A stretch of 64,000 nucleotides of DNA from Cycas panzhihuaensis (Eukaryota > Cycadophyta): positions 36,153,741-36,217,740 of the forward strand of contig CM041465.1 of the NCBI GenBank assembly GCA_023213395.1, in the 5' to 3' direction. The number at the start of each line of letters is the position of its first letter. Within the stretch, counting starts at the first letter, position 1. Under the pieces are notes generated by a model, which worked only from the letters and a program-made list of their open reading frames with translations, searched no databases and had not been told where the DNA came from. The translations under genes and the position numbers were made by a program. Positions 33,151-44,915 of the stretch are shown here, piece by piece.

Positions 33151-36100
33151 CTAAAAGGGCACGATGTATAACTCTAGAAATTTGTGAACACATAAATATA
33201 CTTCTTGAACCAATTATACTATATAAATTTAATTAAATATCAAAACATTTATTTATGAAAAAATCTCTTATTCATATTTCTTTAATTAGATTCTTAAATC
33301 AATCTATATTTCTTTGAATTTTTGCTTAACTTTGGGTAATAGATGCTAGTTCTATTCCAATTAGTATGCTTTTTTTTCCTATTCCCGGGCATAATTTAAA
33401 AATCTTTTCACCTTATTAACTCAGCATCGCTATTCTTCTCAACATCTATCTATGGTTCCTAATGTGCCACTCCTCCTTGTGCCACCTTCAAGTCCATTAG
33501 CATTCATTTCTAGGCTCTATAACTATCCATAGTCTTTATTTGGACATTTTCATCTTTAACAACTTTGTTATGCCATTCATAATGGGCCATCATCTTGCTT
33601 TATGTTGTCACTATCTTGTTTGACCTATTTGTGTATGATTAATGTTCCAATTATAAAATTGATATGTTTGTTACATTTGGATGATTTATCCCATGCTACC
33701 CTCAAATATAAGCATTGTTTGACCTTTATATAATTACAATTCTCTTGTAACCTACATAATGTAGTTCATCGTTGCCTATTTCTTAGAACTTCTTATACCT
33801 TATTGTTATTAAAAAAAATTTAATTAGAATATTCTTCTTGCTTCAAATTCAAAAATTTCTTGAAAACTTTTTCACTAATACAATCCATTTTATTTCTCTT
33901 CTCTATAAAAAATAATCCACAAATTCTTTTATTCTAAGACTTAAACTTATTGGAATAGTTCACTACTTTGCCATTCTAAGTTAATCCTCTTTTCTATACA
34001 ACTTCCATTCCTTATAGTACTTATCATTTTTGCTACAACCTCAACCAACCATATTATTATATTGACACTGTTAGAGATTGGAGCTTCACTTTAACTTTAA
34101 GAAACTTATTTAAGTCAAATATAAGAAAAGATTAAGAATGGCCTTTTGCAATGACTTTAATAACTTAATTTTTAGTTTCATTAAATATGTTGAAGAAGAT
34201 ATCCAAGTAATTAAATAGCTAAAATATACTATGTATTACATAAGAAAACCTTATTGCCTCTCTTTCAAGATCAAGTATAGGGTGCTCTTTGTAATTATCT
34301 TCAAGTAATGACAATGTTAGTAATAAAATAGTCCAATATAAAAAATAGCTTATCATTCCAAACTTTAGTGTTAAGGGAATAATGGACTTCAAAGAATGGA
34401 TGACAGAGATCAAAGTGGATTTTAAAGACATTCCCATCAGAGGCATATTCAATCATACATGCTTTACTACTAATCATTTAGGAGGCCATATATTCCCATT
34501 GGTATAAAACTAATATGAGACTCACCCACTTCCAAACTGGATTAGTTTCATTTATGACTTTTGTAAATGCATAGAAGGACCCAATTATGTGACCTATAAG
34601 GTCTAGCTCTCTTACTATTTTTAAAAAGATACATTAATAGAAGAGTTCATGGAATAATTTAAGAAGATCTAACTCAAAGCTTCCATCCCTAAAGATGAAG
34701 CTTTGAAATTTTATTAATCTAATCTCTAACCTGATCTTGGTGTTAAAGTGCATATATTCAAACTAGATTTATTAATTGATGCCATATATTGGGATAAATA
34801 AGTAGAATCTAAAGTTAGAATATATGCTTCATTTTACACTCATATAATTAGTAAGTATTTCTGTATATTTTTAAGTCACCAAGCTTAAATTTGGTACTAA
34901 GTCCCACCATGAATACAATTTGCCTATAGATTAAGGCTTCACTCCTAAAGAGTCAAATTGAGATTATCATTAAAACTATTGATTTCTCTAAGTTAACAAT
35001 CTCTATTTTGAGCCATGATCTTATAATCATTTGATATTTCTTACCACTTCCCTATGGTATATGTTAAAAATTAATATGCAACTTGGATCAAGTTAAAGTT
35101 AGTTTCTGGATTTATGGCCTATTTAAAGGCATTTATGTTTATCATGTAATATAGGCATGTTGGCGAAAATATGACAATTATTTATGTTTTATTTGATATA
35201 TTTTGCTTCTATATGATATTAGAGTTAAGGGTTGTCCTGTCTACACATCATCTACTCATTTAAGTGCTAATGTCATCTATCCATGCTTAGAGCCAATGCT
35301 TCTTAACTAATCTATACTTCATGCTCCTTCTTATGAAATTTATAATTTATATAGGAGACTATCATCAATGATGTGCATTTGTTCATTTTGAATTTTATCC
35401 TAGTTCCTATTCTATTTTGATGGTTTTCATTCAACTGGCATCAACCAAGAGGGTTGAAGATTTCAATCACCAATAAGTTCTTAAACTATATATCAATGAT
35501 CTTTGTTAGCTATGATTTCATGTGGTTATTATGGTCCATCATAGACTTCCATCCTTTGTGAAGTGTTTCAACGTTAATAACATGCAACTTGCATTCATTA
35601 CTATTTATGATTCAATTAAACCACTACCAATGCTTGAATATCATTTGGAGTCCTCTTTATTATTTACCCATAAAGATGAAGATGAATCCATAGATATGCA
35701 TTTATTATTTGAGAAATTTAAGATCTGGGATTTCTTAGCTACTTGTGTTTATTGCATATGGAATTGCTGGTAATTGACAATAGCTTAAATATTAGAGCAC
35801 AAATTGCCCACTTAATATACATATTCAAACCCTATATGCAAATAGATATGCAATGGTAAAAAAATATTTTCTTCTTTTATAATATCATGATATAATTAAA
35901 TCATATTAAATGATTTTTTTGAAGTTAAGTTTAGCCCCTTGTGTGATAACTATTGATCGTATGGGTTGTTTTATAAAGCATTCTTTTTTTGTTTCTTAAA
36001 TTTGAGGATGCATATATAGTGTATATATATCAATCATATATATGCATGTTATAGTTTAAATAGTTTGAATACATTTGTCCCCTTTTGTGGTTTAATACTT

Positions 36101-36370
36101 GGATATAAAGTGTTCACAAGTGACTTTACTATAAATTTTTTTGATGCCTAAAGTACTATGTATACATCTTATTATGGCTATGAACTTCATCATGCCATGA
36201 CCTCATCATATGGTTTTCATTTTTGATAAACTTATTTTTTAATTCTATGTATATTTTTGGTATTTATATATTAACATTAGTTTGCTACTCTTTGGTATAT
36301 TTTTACATTAGGAAATACTTTGTAGAGCTACCTACTTAGTTTCATAGGCCATTTACACTTGTTGAATTAG
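33150..36370. other. AT-rich DNA without recognised genes
   Basis: Contains only short frames on both strands (for example 34219-34452 minus, 35522-35773 plus), none with motifs I recognise. It may include E's 3' LTR, but no second copy is visible to prove it. Confidence 0.4.
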
Positions 36371-36379
36371 ATTAAAAAT

Positions 36380-37959
36380 GTTAAAAAAGTAGAATCTTAG
36401 ATTTTTTAATGCTGAAGAGATTATGGAGATATGTTGTAGGTGAATTCAAGGAACTAATGAACCTAGATATGAGGTAAACTTATCTCATAAATTACAATAA
36501 AGTCCTTGGTATTCTTCTTTTTACTCATTCTCTTGATCTTAGAATATAGTTATTTGATATAGATCTTGTATGAAATATGTTAAAAAATGTATATCAGAAA
36601 GTTAATATCTCTCAAGCAGATAAATTAGAGAAAAAATTGAATAGTGTAAGTTTTAAAAACTTCTCTATGGTAGAAGAGTTCTTATGCCATATACAATTTA
36701 TGAATTTGGATTTGATTCTATATGGGCTATAATATAGAAAAGATAACGATTTTCTTATTTTTCTAGGCATTAATAAATTACCTTGTTCATATAATAATTA
36801 TAAGACTACTAGATAACAAGTAATACATCTTCAAATCACCTTTGATAATTTTACTAGTGATATGATTAAACATCAAAATAGACTTATTTAGAATCAATAG
36901 AATAATTAAAATAAGAAGCAAATTAATAAGGGTTATAAGTAAGAGAAAAAATTAGGTTCTTAAAGGCTTACTCCTAGGTTTCAAGGGAAAAACCATTAAT
37001 CTAAATTGCAAGGGCAATAATATCCAAGATATCATACCTTCAAGAGGTAACCTGATTGAGGTGAAATAAAGCAAAATCAAGGACATTTTCAAAGGCAAAA
37101 TTTAAATTCTCAAGAAAAAAATTTAAGATAAATTTCACATTGTCAAGTGTAAGATTCAAGTTCTAAAGGACAAATTTCAAGTTTTCATTTTCAAGGGAAA
37201 AATTTAGGTTTTATAGATGCTTATATTTTAGTTCTTTCTAGCTATTCTTTAGATTCTAGCATTTTAGATACTTCTTAGATTAAATATTTTATTTATTCAC
37301 TTTAGTAGATGTTTAATACCTTTAATCTTGATGTTTATTTAGATAGAAAGATTTATATAGAAGATGATGTTAATAACTCTATTATAGGTGAATATAGTGT
37401 TGATTTTAAAACAAAATTTATTAATTAGGTATAGAAAAATATAGCTTTTGGGCCTCTTAGTATATGTGATAGATATGCTCAAGTAAAATGTTTAGTTCAC
37501 ATGTATGATCCATCTCATGGTATTACTCTTAGTTTAAGTATATTTACTTTAAATACTATTCCTATTTCTAAATCTCAAGTCCTTGTTGGTACTCAAGATG
37601 GTTATTATGATTTAGATGGCTATCATGTTATGAATTTTGATAATTTTATTGATATGGATGATAGTCGCTCAAGTAGTATTGTTCTTAGTGGTCCTTGTCT
37701 TAATACTTTCAACTCTTAGGTTCTTGAAGAAGATGATTCTCATCACATATATGATTTCTTTGATAAGTAAGATTCTCTTAAGCATTTGGTTATTTTACAT
37801 AATAGGACTTCACTTATTTAAAAGTGGTTAATTGATTATAATATAGGTAATTTTTCCACCTTAGTATAAAAGTTGACTCTTCAACCTAGTAGATAATATT
37901 AACCTTTGACTTTCTTATAAGTTTCTTTCATGAAATTATCCTATACTTGCCTTACAATG
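36380..37959 (+). pseudogene. gag: Copia-type gag frame without pol
   Basis: One plus-strand frame runs about 1.58 kb with no frameshift, interrupted only by stops. The first part has capsid-like segments (MLKNVYQKVNISQADKLEKK, MVEEFLCHIQFMNLDL). A basic, Gln/Asn-rich middle follows (FQGKN, FQRQNLNSQEKNLR, 36970-37200). The tail (37210-37959) is an unfamiliar acidic region with YDPSHGITLSLS and VGTQDGYYDLDGYH. A weak LDTS at about 37262 could be a dead copia protease site. No zinc knuckle, integrase or RT follows. The frame is cut by the retroposon at 37972. Confidence 0.6.
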
Positions 37960-37971
37960 AACTTAGACTTC

Positions 37972-38297
37972 CCATATGTATAGAGAAGGTAATAGGGTCG
38001 CATACTGGTTGGCCAATTGGGGAGTGCAGACTAAAAGATATGAACTTTGGAAGGACTAAATTCCTGAAGGGATTCAGGATCTGGTTAGGAAGGATTTGGA
38101 AGGTATGGATACTAAGTAGGCTTGTTAAGCTATCCATTAGGCTTGTCGATGGAATGAATGGGCTTGTAGAATGATCAAGGGTAGGGATTAGCTAGGCTAT
38201 GGGCTTGTCACAGTAGTTTTTGAAGCCTAATTGGAAAATGATGTAATGGGGTTGGGGCCCCTCCAAAACCCCCATCAATTAAACTTTATCAAAAAAA
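37972..38297 (+). mobile_element. Short poly(A) retroposon, probably a 5'-truncated LINE
   Basis: The 326-bp insertion is flanked by a perfect 12-bp duplication, AACTTAGACTTC (37960-37971 and 38298-38309), and ends in an A-run after TTTATC. The tail includes GGGGTTGGGGCCCCTCC and an ACCCCCATCAATTAAAC stretch. One plus frame reads through most of it with stops only (DLVRKDLEGMDTK, ACRWNEWACRMIKGRD), suggesting the C-terminal end of a LINE ORF2. Its tail differs from LINE1 and LINE2, so it is another family. A SINE is the alternative, but no tRNA-like promoter is seen. Confidence 0.78.
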
Positions 38298-38309
38298 AAA
38301 CTTAGACTT

Positions 38310-38682
38310 CGTTGAAAACTCCTAATTGTATACATAAGACCTTTGATTTTCTTGATACTAACCTATTCTCTTTTCTTATAAACACTTGTATTACACTATT
38401 ACACTTGAAACATCATAATTAAATGAATTTCAAATTAAGCATCCATTATCTTGAAGTTTGTTAAGAAAACAAATTCCAACTATACCATATTAAAAAAAAA
38501 GAAAAAAACCAACCAAGAAGAGAATTCACAAGATAATTTACAAGCTCTACATCTCATAACTACTTGAAGCACCATTATGGTATGTGGGATAGGTCATGTA
38601 TTAATTTTATCCCTATCTAATAACATATAGCTTAGGATTAACTTGAGTGTATTATTTAGAGACTTTGAGTTTTATTTGTGAT
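38310..38682. other. Host DNA between the retroposon and LINE2
   Basis: AT-rich with no gene. It ends in the LINE2 target site. Confidence 0.5.
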
Positions 38683-38699
38683 CCATTAAGGCCTTTATT
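38683..38699. repeat. Target-site duplication of LINE2, left copy
   Basis: CCATTAAGGCCTTTATT occurs here and exactly again at 44781-44797, bracketing LINE2. Seventeen identical bases in this context cannot reasonably be chance. Confidence 0.93.
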
Positions 38700-38869
38700 T
38701 TTTTTTTTTTGATTAGATAAAAAATGAAATTCAGTGGGTTTTAAAAAGGATCCCACAACCTAATACATCATAAATGTGTCGAGGCATAAGAGAATAGATA
38801 TAAGTCCGTGATGCCCCACCTGACTAGGCCGAAAAACACAGATGCCGGACAAGCCCCACGCTAGCTATC

Positions 38870-39320
38870 GCATCATCAAGTCCTTCTCTACCGTAACCAA
38901 AAGATCCTGGGAAAATCCGACTTCCAAATTTGTCCCGCCTTTGACTCACTCCCCAATTTGCCGTAAAATCACCGGTTTGTTCCCATCTCTCAACAGATGC
39001 CTAATACTGACATCAAGCATCCTTTTGATAGTTTCCTTAGCGTCATTGAAAAGCGATTGGAATCTCCAACTGAGTAACCTCCCTTTCGTGGACTTCACCA
39101 CAACCTCGTAATCGCCTCAATGATCACTTTCCGATGATTGCTTTCCACCGCAAGGTCTAGCACTTTAAGCATCGCATGCATCTCTCGCATAGTGGTTTGT
39201 CCGGCAATCATAAAAATCATGAAGCCCAAAGGGAGATCCTAAATGGTCCCGACAGATACCTCCCCGGCCGGGATTCCCTTCACGCACCATCAAAATTTAT
39301 CTTGACCCAAGACTCCTCAG
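38870..39320 (-). pseudogene. LINE2 ORF2: C-terminal RNase H domain
   Basis: The minus strand reads WVKINFDGA, then a shifted frame with GRGGICRD, REMHAMLKVLDLAVES and KVIIEA. These are the same RNase H blocks as in LINE1 (first Asp in NFDGA, Glu in the REMHAML segment). At least two indels break it. It would have acted in cis on the RNA-DNA hybrid. Confidence 0.78.
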
Positions 39321-39416
39321 AGGCACCACTTAACGCCTTTGTTCCTCTCCGTCCCGGAGGTAGGAACAATATCCCACTTGCTCAGAATCCTTCTCTCAAG
39401 CCCGAGCAGGACTTCT

Positions 39417-39749
39417 TCACGATCTAACATTCTCTCTTATTTCTGCACAAATTCTACAATATATGGTAGTCTGATCCATCCGTTTTGCCTGAAAGATTCT
39501 ACGGTTCCTTTCCTTCCATATGTTCCAAGCAAGAATCGGCATAGCACTAGCCCATATGCAACACAACGTCCTACTCCTGAAAGGACTTCTCCAGGCCAAC
39601 CAAGAATCCATTAACTTCTCCGAGAATATCCAATTTACTTGAGCTTCCCCAAAGATCATACCCCATACCTCCCTTGTATATGAACACTCCAGAAAGATGT
39701 GGTTCATAGTCTCCTCCTCCGAGTAGCATAAAGTACATCTGTTTGCCAC
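39417..39749 (-). pseudogene. LINE2 ORF2: zinc-binding zf-RVT domain
   Basis: A 110-codon open frame begins NRCTLC, then MNHIFLECSYTREVWGMIF, giving the C..C...H....C pattern. It continues with SWLAWRSPFRS and WNIWKERNRRIF, the usual end of the domain, where Trp residues are conserved. This segment has no internal stop and is the best-preserved piece of the element. Confidence 0.87.
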
Positions 39750-39871
39750 AGAACCCTCTTCTTTTTAGGTTGTCATTGTAAGAATTTTATTCCTCAAGCA
39801 GTCCACCAAAACACAATAATCTTCTAATAATGGGAGCTTCCACCCCTCAAGGGTAGGGTTTCTCCGTCCCC

Positions 39872-41720
39872 CTAGCCCGACACAAGTAGAGATACCCTTG
39901 CTTCACAGTGTAGACCGGACGGACTCAGTGGCCACACAATCGAGTCCGCAATAGGGAATCGGGGAATATAACACTTACCGAGCAAACTTTTGATCTTTGA
40001 AATGCCATCTTGCACTCTCTCCCCTTGAATCTCTTCAAGGCTCTTCCAAGACCTACTAGCCCCGCTTTCATCCCAATAGTCCTTCACATGCCTACCATAG
40101 ATCCTAACACAAGGACCCATAATGGGTTCCAAATCCGGGTAATCCTTGAGAGCGTCACACGCACCAAGCATCCTCCCAGAATCTGATCGTGCTCCCATCC
40201 CCGAGCCTCCATCTCAACCCACCCCTCAAGGCATTCCAAGCTTTCAGGATACCCCTCCAGATGGGAGAGCCGGCCTGAGAGACTTCATTTGTGGCCAAAG
40301 AACCACCTTGCACATATTTCCTAGATAGAATCCTCTCCCAGAGCCTCTCCCCCCCTTTAAGTAGGCGCCACCCCAACTTGGCTCCTGTGGTCATGCGTTG
40401 AAGAGGGGAGTCTTCTCGCATTAAGGCCCCTACCATTTTGGCATACAAACCTTGCTCCAACTGACAAGGTGGATTCTGTCCTAGGCTTCCGAGCCGGCCC
40501 ACAGAAACCTTTTTTGGATAGATTCGATGATGTCCGAGATGCCTGCCGGGACTCTAAAAATAGACATCCAAAAAACTGGGATGCTCTGAAGCGTGGTAGC
40601 AACAAGCTGGAGTTTTCCAGCTTGACTTAAGAGAGTGCCTTTCCATCCCGCCAGCTTTCTCTGCAACCTATCTATAAGAGGGTTCCACATATCCTTGGCC
40701 ATCTTTCCAACGAATAGCGGAAGGCCAAGGTAAGTAGTGGGAGCTTAATGCCCATCTCGGGCATCTCGATCCCGCCTTGAATCGCTGGAGTGTTTATAAA
40801 GTAAACATTGCTCTTATTCAAGTTGATCTTTTGATTCGTGGCCTTCTCAAAATGGCCCAGGAATTTCTTGAAATTGGTGGCCTCTAATTGTAGGCTTCCC
40901 AAGAAAGATATTATCATCCACGAATTGGTAGTGGGCCACATTGTCCACTCCCGATGCCTGGCTTAACACCGATTAAAGCCCCTGCCTCCTCCAGATTCTA
41001 GGACCCGCCCAACATCTCTGCCATTGTGATAAACAGGAAGGGAGAGAGCGGGTCACCCTGCCTCAAGCCCCTATGGCCTGGGAAGAAACCGGAGGACGAA
41101 CCATTAATAATAACGAGAACTGTGGGTTTCGATACATAACTCTATCCAGATCTCCACATCTCCCCAAAGCCAAAAGCCTTTAGGCAATGAGCATACCCCT
41201 GTGAGACCCTATCAAAAGCTTTCGAGAGATCAATTTTTATAAGCATCGCAGGCTCCTGCCTTTCTGCCGCAGAATGAATGGTTTCATAGACCACGATATA
41301 CCCATCGTATATCTGCCTCCCTCGGAGAAACCCATCTTGGTTACGAGAAATAATGTTTGGCATAATATGCTTTAACCTATTCACCAAAACCTTTGTTAAG
41401 ATTTTGTATTTGACATTGCAAAGGCTTATAGGCCGGAAGTCTTCCATCCTTTCTGCACCCTCTTTCTTTGGAATAAGAACCGGGAAGGTAGTCCGCCACT
41501 CCCCGCAATATCTTCCTGCTCACATAAAATTCTTGGAGCGCATCCATGTAGTCCCCCTTGATGATATCCTAGAATTCTTGAAAGAAACCCGGGAAGCCGC
41601 TGTGGGCGCTTTATCTCTCTCTCTTCATGTCAAGAGAGCCACCTTAACCTCCTCCCGAGAGAAGGGAGTTGTTATCTCAGGCGTTTTGGGCATCATTCAC
41701 GAGGTGGAATATTATTAAGG
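39872..41720 (-). pseudogene. LINE2 ORF2: reverse transcriptase and thumb
   Basis: RT motifs in order on minus: EDFRPISLCNVKYKILTKVL and DGFLRGRQIYDG (41447-41310), LIKIDLSKAFDRVS, GLRQGD-type block near 41060, catalytic FVDD at about 40919-40930, NLNKSNVYFIN, then LIDRLQRKLAGWKG and GKLQLVATTLQS, the thumb. Pieces lie in frames ending at 41447, 40941, 40702, 40502 and 40198, which are not mutually in phase, so several single-base indels occur in under 1.5 kb. Few point stops occur within the pieces. Confidence 0.9.
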
Positions 41721-41899
41721 AATTCTGCCGTAGTTCCATATCCCCATCCGTCGGCTCGCAAATAGCTCCTTGAAGTAATCCTTAGCCACCTCTTTCATAT
41801 CTTCTGGCCGAGTTGACTTGAGCCATCCTCGCCACGAAGCTTGTTGATTTTGTTGTTCGCTCTATGTCCGATGAGTCATATGGAAGAATTTTGTATTCT

Positions 41900-42958
41900 G
41901 CCTCCCTCCGCCACCACAGAGCCCTAGATTTCGCCTCCAAAGGGATTTCCTCTCTGAGAGGGTTTCCTCCAGATCCTCGATCGCCTCCTTTTCTACCTTA
42001 TCCAATTCGAGATCTCGCCCAATCACTCAACTGGGCCTCTATGTCCCTAAGGTCTGAAGAGTCCTCTCCTTTCTTGGTCGTTTATATTTTGGAAGATTTC
42101 CTTATTCCGATTTTGACATTCCTTTTACCCAATGAGCTTCTTAGAAAATCAGACATAGCGTGCCCAAGAATGTCGATGCTCCACCATTCCTCCATTCTCG
42201 CCCTAAGATCCTGGATGGCGAGCCACATCAACTCAAATGAATCTGGCCCCAATAAACTTCCTGAATCCGAGAAGTTTAGCGAGGGGCGAGTGATCGAGCT
42301 AATTCTCAAGGCTTCAAGAGTGAAGTCCTTAAAGCATCTCACCCTCAAAATTCACCAAAGACCCTATCCATTTGATTTGGATAAGGTTGTTCCCCAGCCT
42401 TTTGTTGGTCCATGTGTAGGAAGCACCCCTAAGGTTTACATCCTCACAACCCCCCTGCTGCAAGAATTCACTAAAATCGCTCATACTCGTGGTCCAAATT
42501 TCCTGAGCCACCCTTCTTGTCGCCAGGGCAAAGGGCCGAGTTGAAGTCGCCTGCCAAAAGCCAAGGGAGATGGCAGTTCTATGTGCTTCAAGCAATCTAG
42601 CCCAAAGACATTTCCTAGCTTCTTGAAGATTTGGTGCGTACACGTTAGTGGCAATCCATGAGGTGTTGTTATTTCTGCTAGTTAATCGAATCGAGATGAA
42701 AGAGTCTTCAACTAGAAAAATTTCCCCCAACCAAATTGATGGGTCCCAAAGAACCATCAGCCCCCTTTGCCTTGGGCATAATCTACCTCAATGCCATCAC
42801 CGCCCATATTTTACTCCTAATCTTGGGCCCATTCTCTTTGTTAAGTTTTGTTTCTTGAAGAAATAACAAATCTGGTTGATGTCTTTTCCTCATGTCTCTG
42901 ATGATTCTTTGTTTTGAAGGGGCATTGAGGCCCCGATGTTCCATGAGAGGATTTTCAT
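41900..42958 (-). pseudogene. LINE2 ORF2: AP-type endonuclease
   Basis: ORF2 starts at ATG 42958 (MKILSWNIGA). The open piece 42757-42329 holds VLWDPSIWLGE, IATNVYAPNLQEARK, LRGASYTWTNKRLGNNLIQI. The GDFN motif (LLAGDFNSALCPGD) is read near 42545 only in the neighbouring frame, so an indel lies just before it. This nuclease would nick the target strand to prime reverse transcription. A 226-codon plus-strand frame over 41864-42544 is its shadow. Confidence 0.86.
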
Positions 42959-42999
42959 CTCTTCTTCCTTTGTTTCCGCACTCACCGCCTCCCCTTTAG

Positions 43000-44291
43000 G
43001 GGCTCCCCGCAATCAGTGCCCGATCTGAGGGTAGGCCCATCATGGAATGAATCTTTCAGGGTTTTCTCATGCGCCAAGGTCAACTTGGGCCGCCGAGTCC
43101 TTTTCTCTTTGGACTTTTAGTGGGGGTCTACCAACCCGCCTCTCAATACCTACATCTGGTTTCTTCTGAGGCGTCTGAACGGTAGGGTCGATATTAGCCT
43201 GACTAGAAACCCCTGGGCGATGCGGATCCGGGTCCCCATCCCCCTGCGTAGCGACTGCCTCGGGTAAGACCGCGACCCCAACCGGGAGTATCCTTCTCCT
43301 TCTCCAACACGCTCCCCATCTGCCTCCAAGGCTTTGGCGAGGCATTTTGAATCGGCGTAACATCCTCCTTTTGAGGGAGTTCCGAAGCCCCAACCTTGTC
43401 ATCCAAATTTCCCCTGGGACCACATCTACTTGAGCCATATGAGTGTCCTCCTCCAACAACGTGTCCTCCTCATTTGGGTCAAAATCAAGGTTATGAAGAG
43501 GGGTATCCTCCGCCACTAATCGACCGGCCAAGAAGCCCCCACTAGTTCTTCCCCGCCACCGACTGCTGGAGTCTCTTTGGTAGTTGCACTCCCGCACTTC
43601 GGGGCAAGTGTCCTGTGTTACCGCAGTTGAGCATCTAAAATGATCCAAATTTCATAAAGCAAAGTTTGAGCCCAAGTTTCACTGTGGACGCCCATCCAGA
43701 TCTCATCTAGTAACTACTGCCTAGCCTTACCAAGGCGCAAATTCGCGTTAATAAGCTCGCTCGCTTTTTCGCCGAATCAACTGCTAGGGGACCAACCGCC
43801 TTAATCCCATTAAATACCTCCAGTTCCAGCAGAAGCGGCCACCGTAATTGGATCCAGATAGGAGCCTGCTTAATTTTTGGAGTCGAGGGATCAAAGCCCC
43901 TGTGCCATTTCTCCAGGTATAGAGCTTTTCTACCGAACATCCATGGTGCCTTGATTAAAATGCTAGCCATATCTGCATATGAGGCAAATTTAAATAGCAC
44001 ATGACCCTTGGGCATGGCTATTACCTCAACATTGCCTCAAGTTTTCCATTTAGACCTAGTCCAGACCCTGATAGGCTCCAAACCTAGTCTGGGTCCCGAG
44101 AACCTGCCAACAAGGCGCTTCTCCCACGATTTCTCCGTTTTTGACCAATGCAAGGGGATTTTCGGTCTTACTTTGTTGTCTTCATACACTGTGGTTAAAT
44201 CAAAGGAAGCTACCTCGTTTGATTTTAGGACATCTTTATAGGTTTTCCGTGAATACTTTGGTTCGCTTTCGGATAGATGATCTTTATCCAT
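43000..44291 (-). pseudogene. LINE2 ORF1: DUF4283-type RNA-binding protein
   Basis: Starting at ATG 44291 the frame gives SRKTYKDVLKSNEVASFD, then changes frame near 44035 into MPKGHVLFKFASYADM, LIKAPWMFGRKALYLEKWHRGFDPSTPKIKQAPIWI, the DUF4283 block. The zinc knuckle near 43610-43650 is split between frames (FRCST in one, CGNTGHLP in another). A long Gly/Asp/Arg-rich linker and a VGRPPLK motif precede ORF2. The order matches LINE1 ORF1. Confidence 0.83.
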
Positions 44292-44780
44292 TTCTAACTA
44301 AACTAGAAAAGGAACCCCATGAGCAGCGTAAACATACCGTAAATCTCCACTAGGGCCTCCTCCGAGAGTCTAATAAAGCTATGGCCTCGATCCGTCCCAC
44401 TTTGAACCCCAACAAGAAACTCCTTCCCGTAAGAAGAAAAACTTAAATCCGGGTCGCAACCTAAGCATCCATGCGTGAGAAGGTCGAGAGGTATGAGGGA
44501 AGAGGGCCGCCTCACCAAAGAAGCTCTAACCCGTAAAGAAAAGTTCCAAATCTCCACCAAGTCGCGCCTTTCCCCGCCGCCATAGCGTTAAGAGACGCGA
44601 TTTGAGGGCATTAAGAGCCCGTGGGCTCCAACGCGATTGCAGCCAACTCCATCACCTAGCCTCGAGACGCCATGGCGCCCACAGCCCCGGGCCTCCGTCC
44701 CCACGATCGCTCCAAAAACTGAACGCAGACGCAGCAGTTCGCCCTAGACGCAGCAGTTCTATCCTATCATTCCCTGGTAC
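44292..44780 (-). other. LINE2 5' UTR with short direct repeat
   Basis: GC-rich leader ending at the target duplication. Near the element's 5' end the word GACGCAGCAGTTC occurs twice (about 44728-44740 and 44747-44759 on plus). Because the 5' end is intact, this may be part of the internal promoter region, though no known box is recognised. Confidence 0.6.
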
Positions 44781-44915
44781 CCATTAAGGCCTTTATTAGA
44801 TTGAATACTATTTAATCATTAATAAATAAAAAATAAGAGGATTAATAAGCTAATAAATAGTTATACCATCTTAGCACCTATGCAGTATAGAATTTAGAAT
44901 TTAAATTTGATACCA

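Larger units (their letters stand above)
38700..44780 (-). mobile_element. LINE2: full-length L1-type LINE, GC-rich, many frameshifts
   Basis: The minus strand carries 5' UTR, ORF1, ORF2 (endonuclease, RT, zinc domain, RNase H), 3' UTR and an A-tail (T-run 38700-38711 on plus). The perfect 17-bp duplication shows the copy is complete at both ends. It is much richer in G+C than the flanks, with many intact CG dinucleotides, so it has decayed little by deamination. Yet ORF2 pieces fall in all three frames. Protein similarity to LINE1 is strong (FRPISLCNVKYKI, GLRQGDHLSP-like, FVDD), so both belong to one lineage. Confidence 0.93.

Noticed and set aside
41864-42544. 226-codon plus-strand open frame
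   Set aside because: It lies opposite the LINE2 endonuclease, whose minus-strand motifs (WTNKRLGN, NVYAPN) are clear. GC-rich DNA keeps the opposite strand open by chance.
38700-44780. GC-rich block as bacterial contamination or a recent transfer
   Set aside because: The perfect 17-bp target duplication, A-tail and LINE domain order show it is a resident plant LINE.
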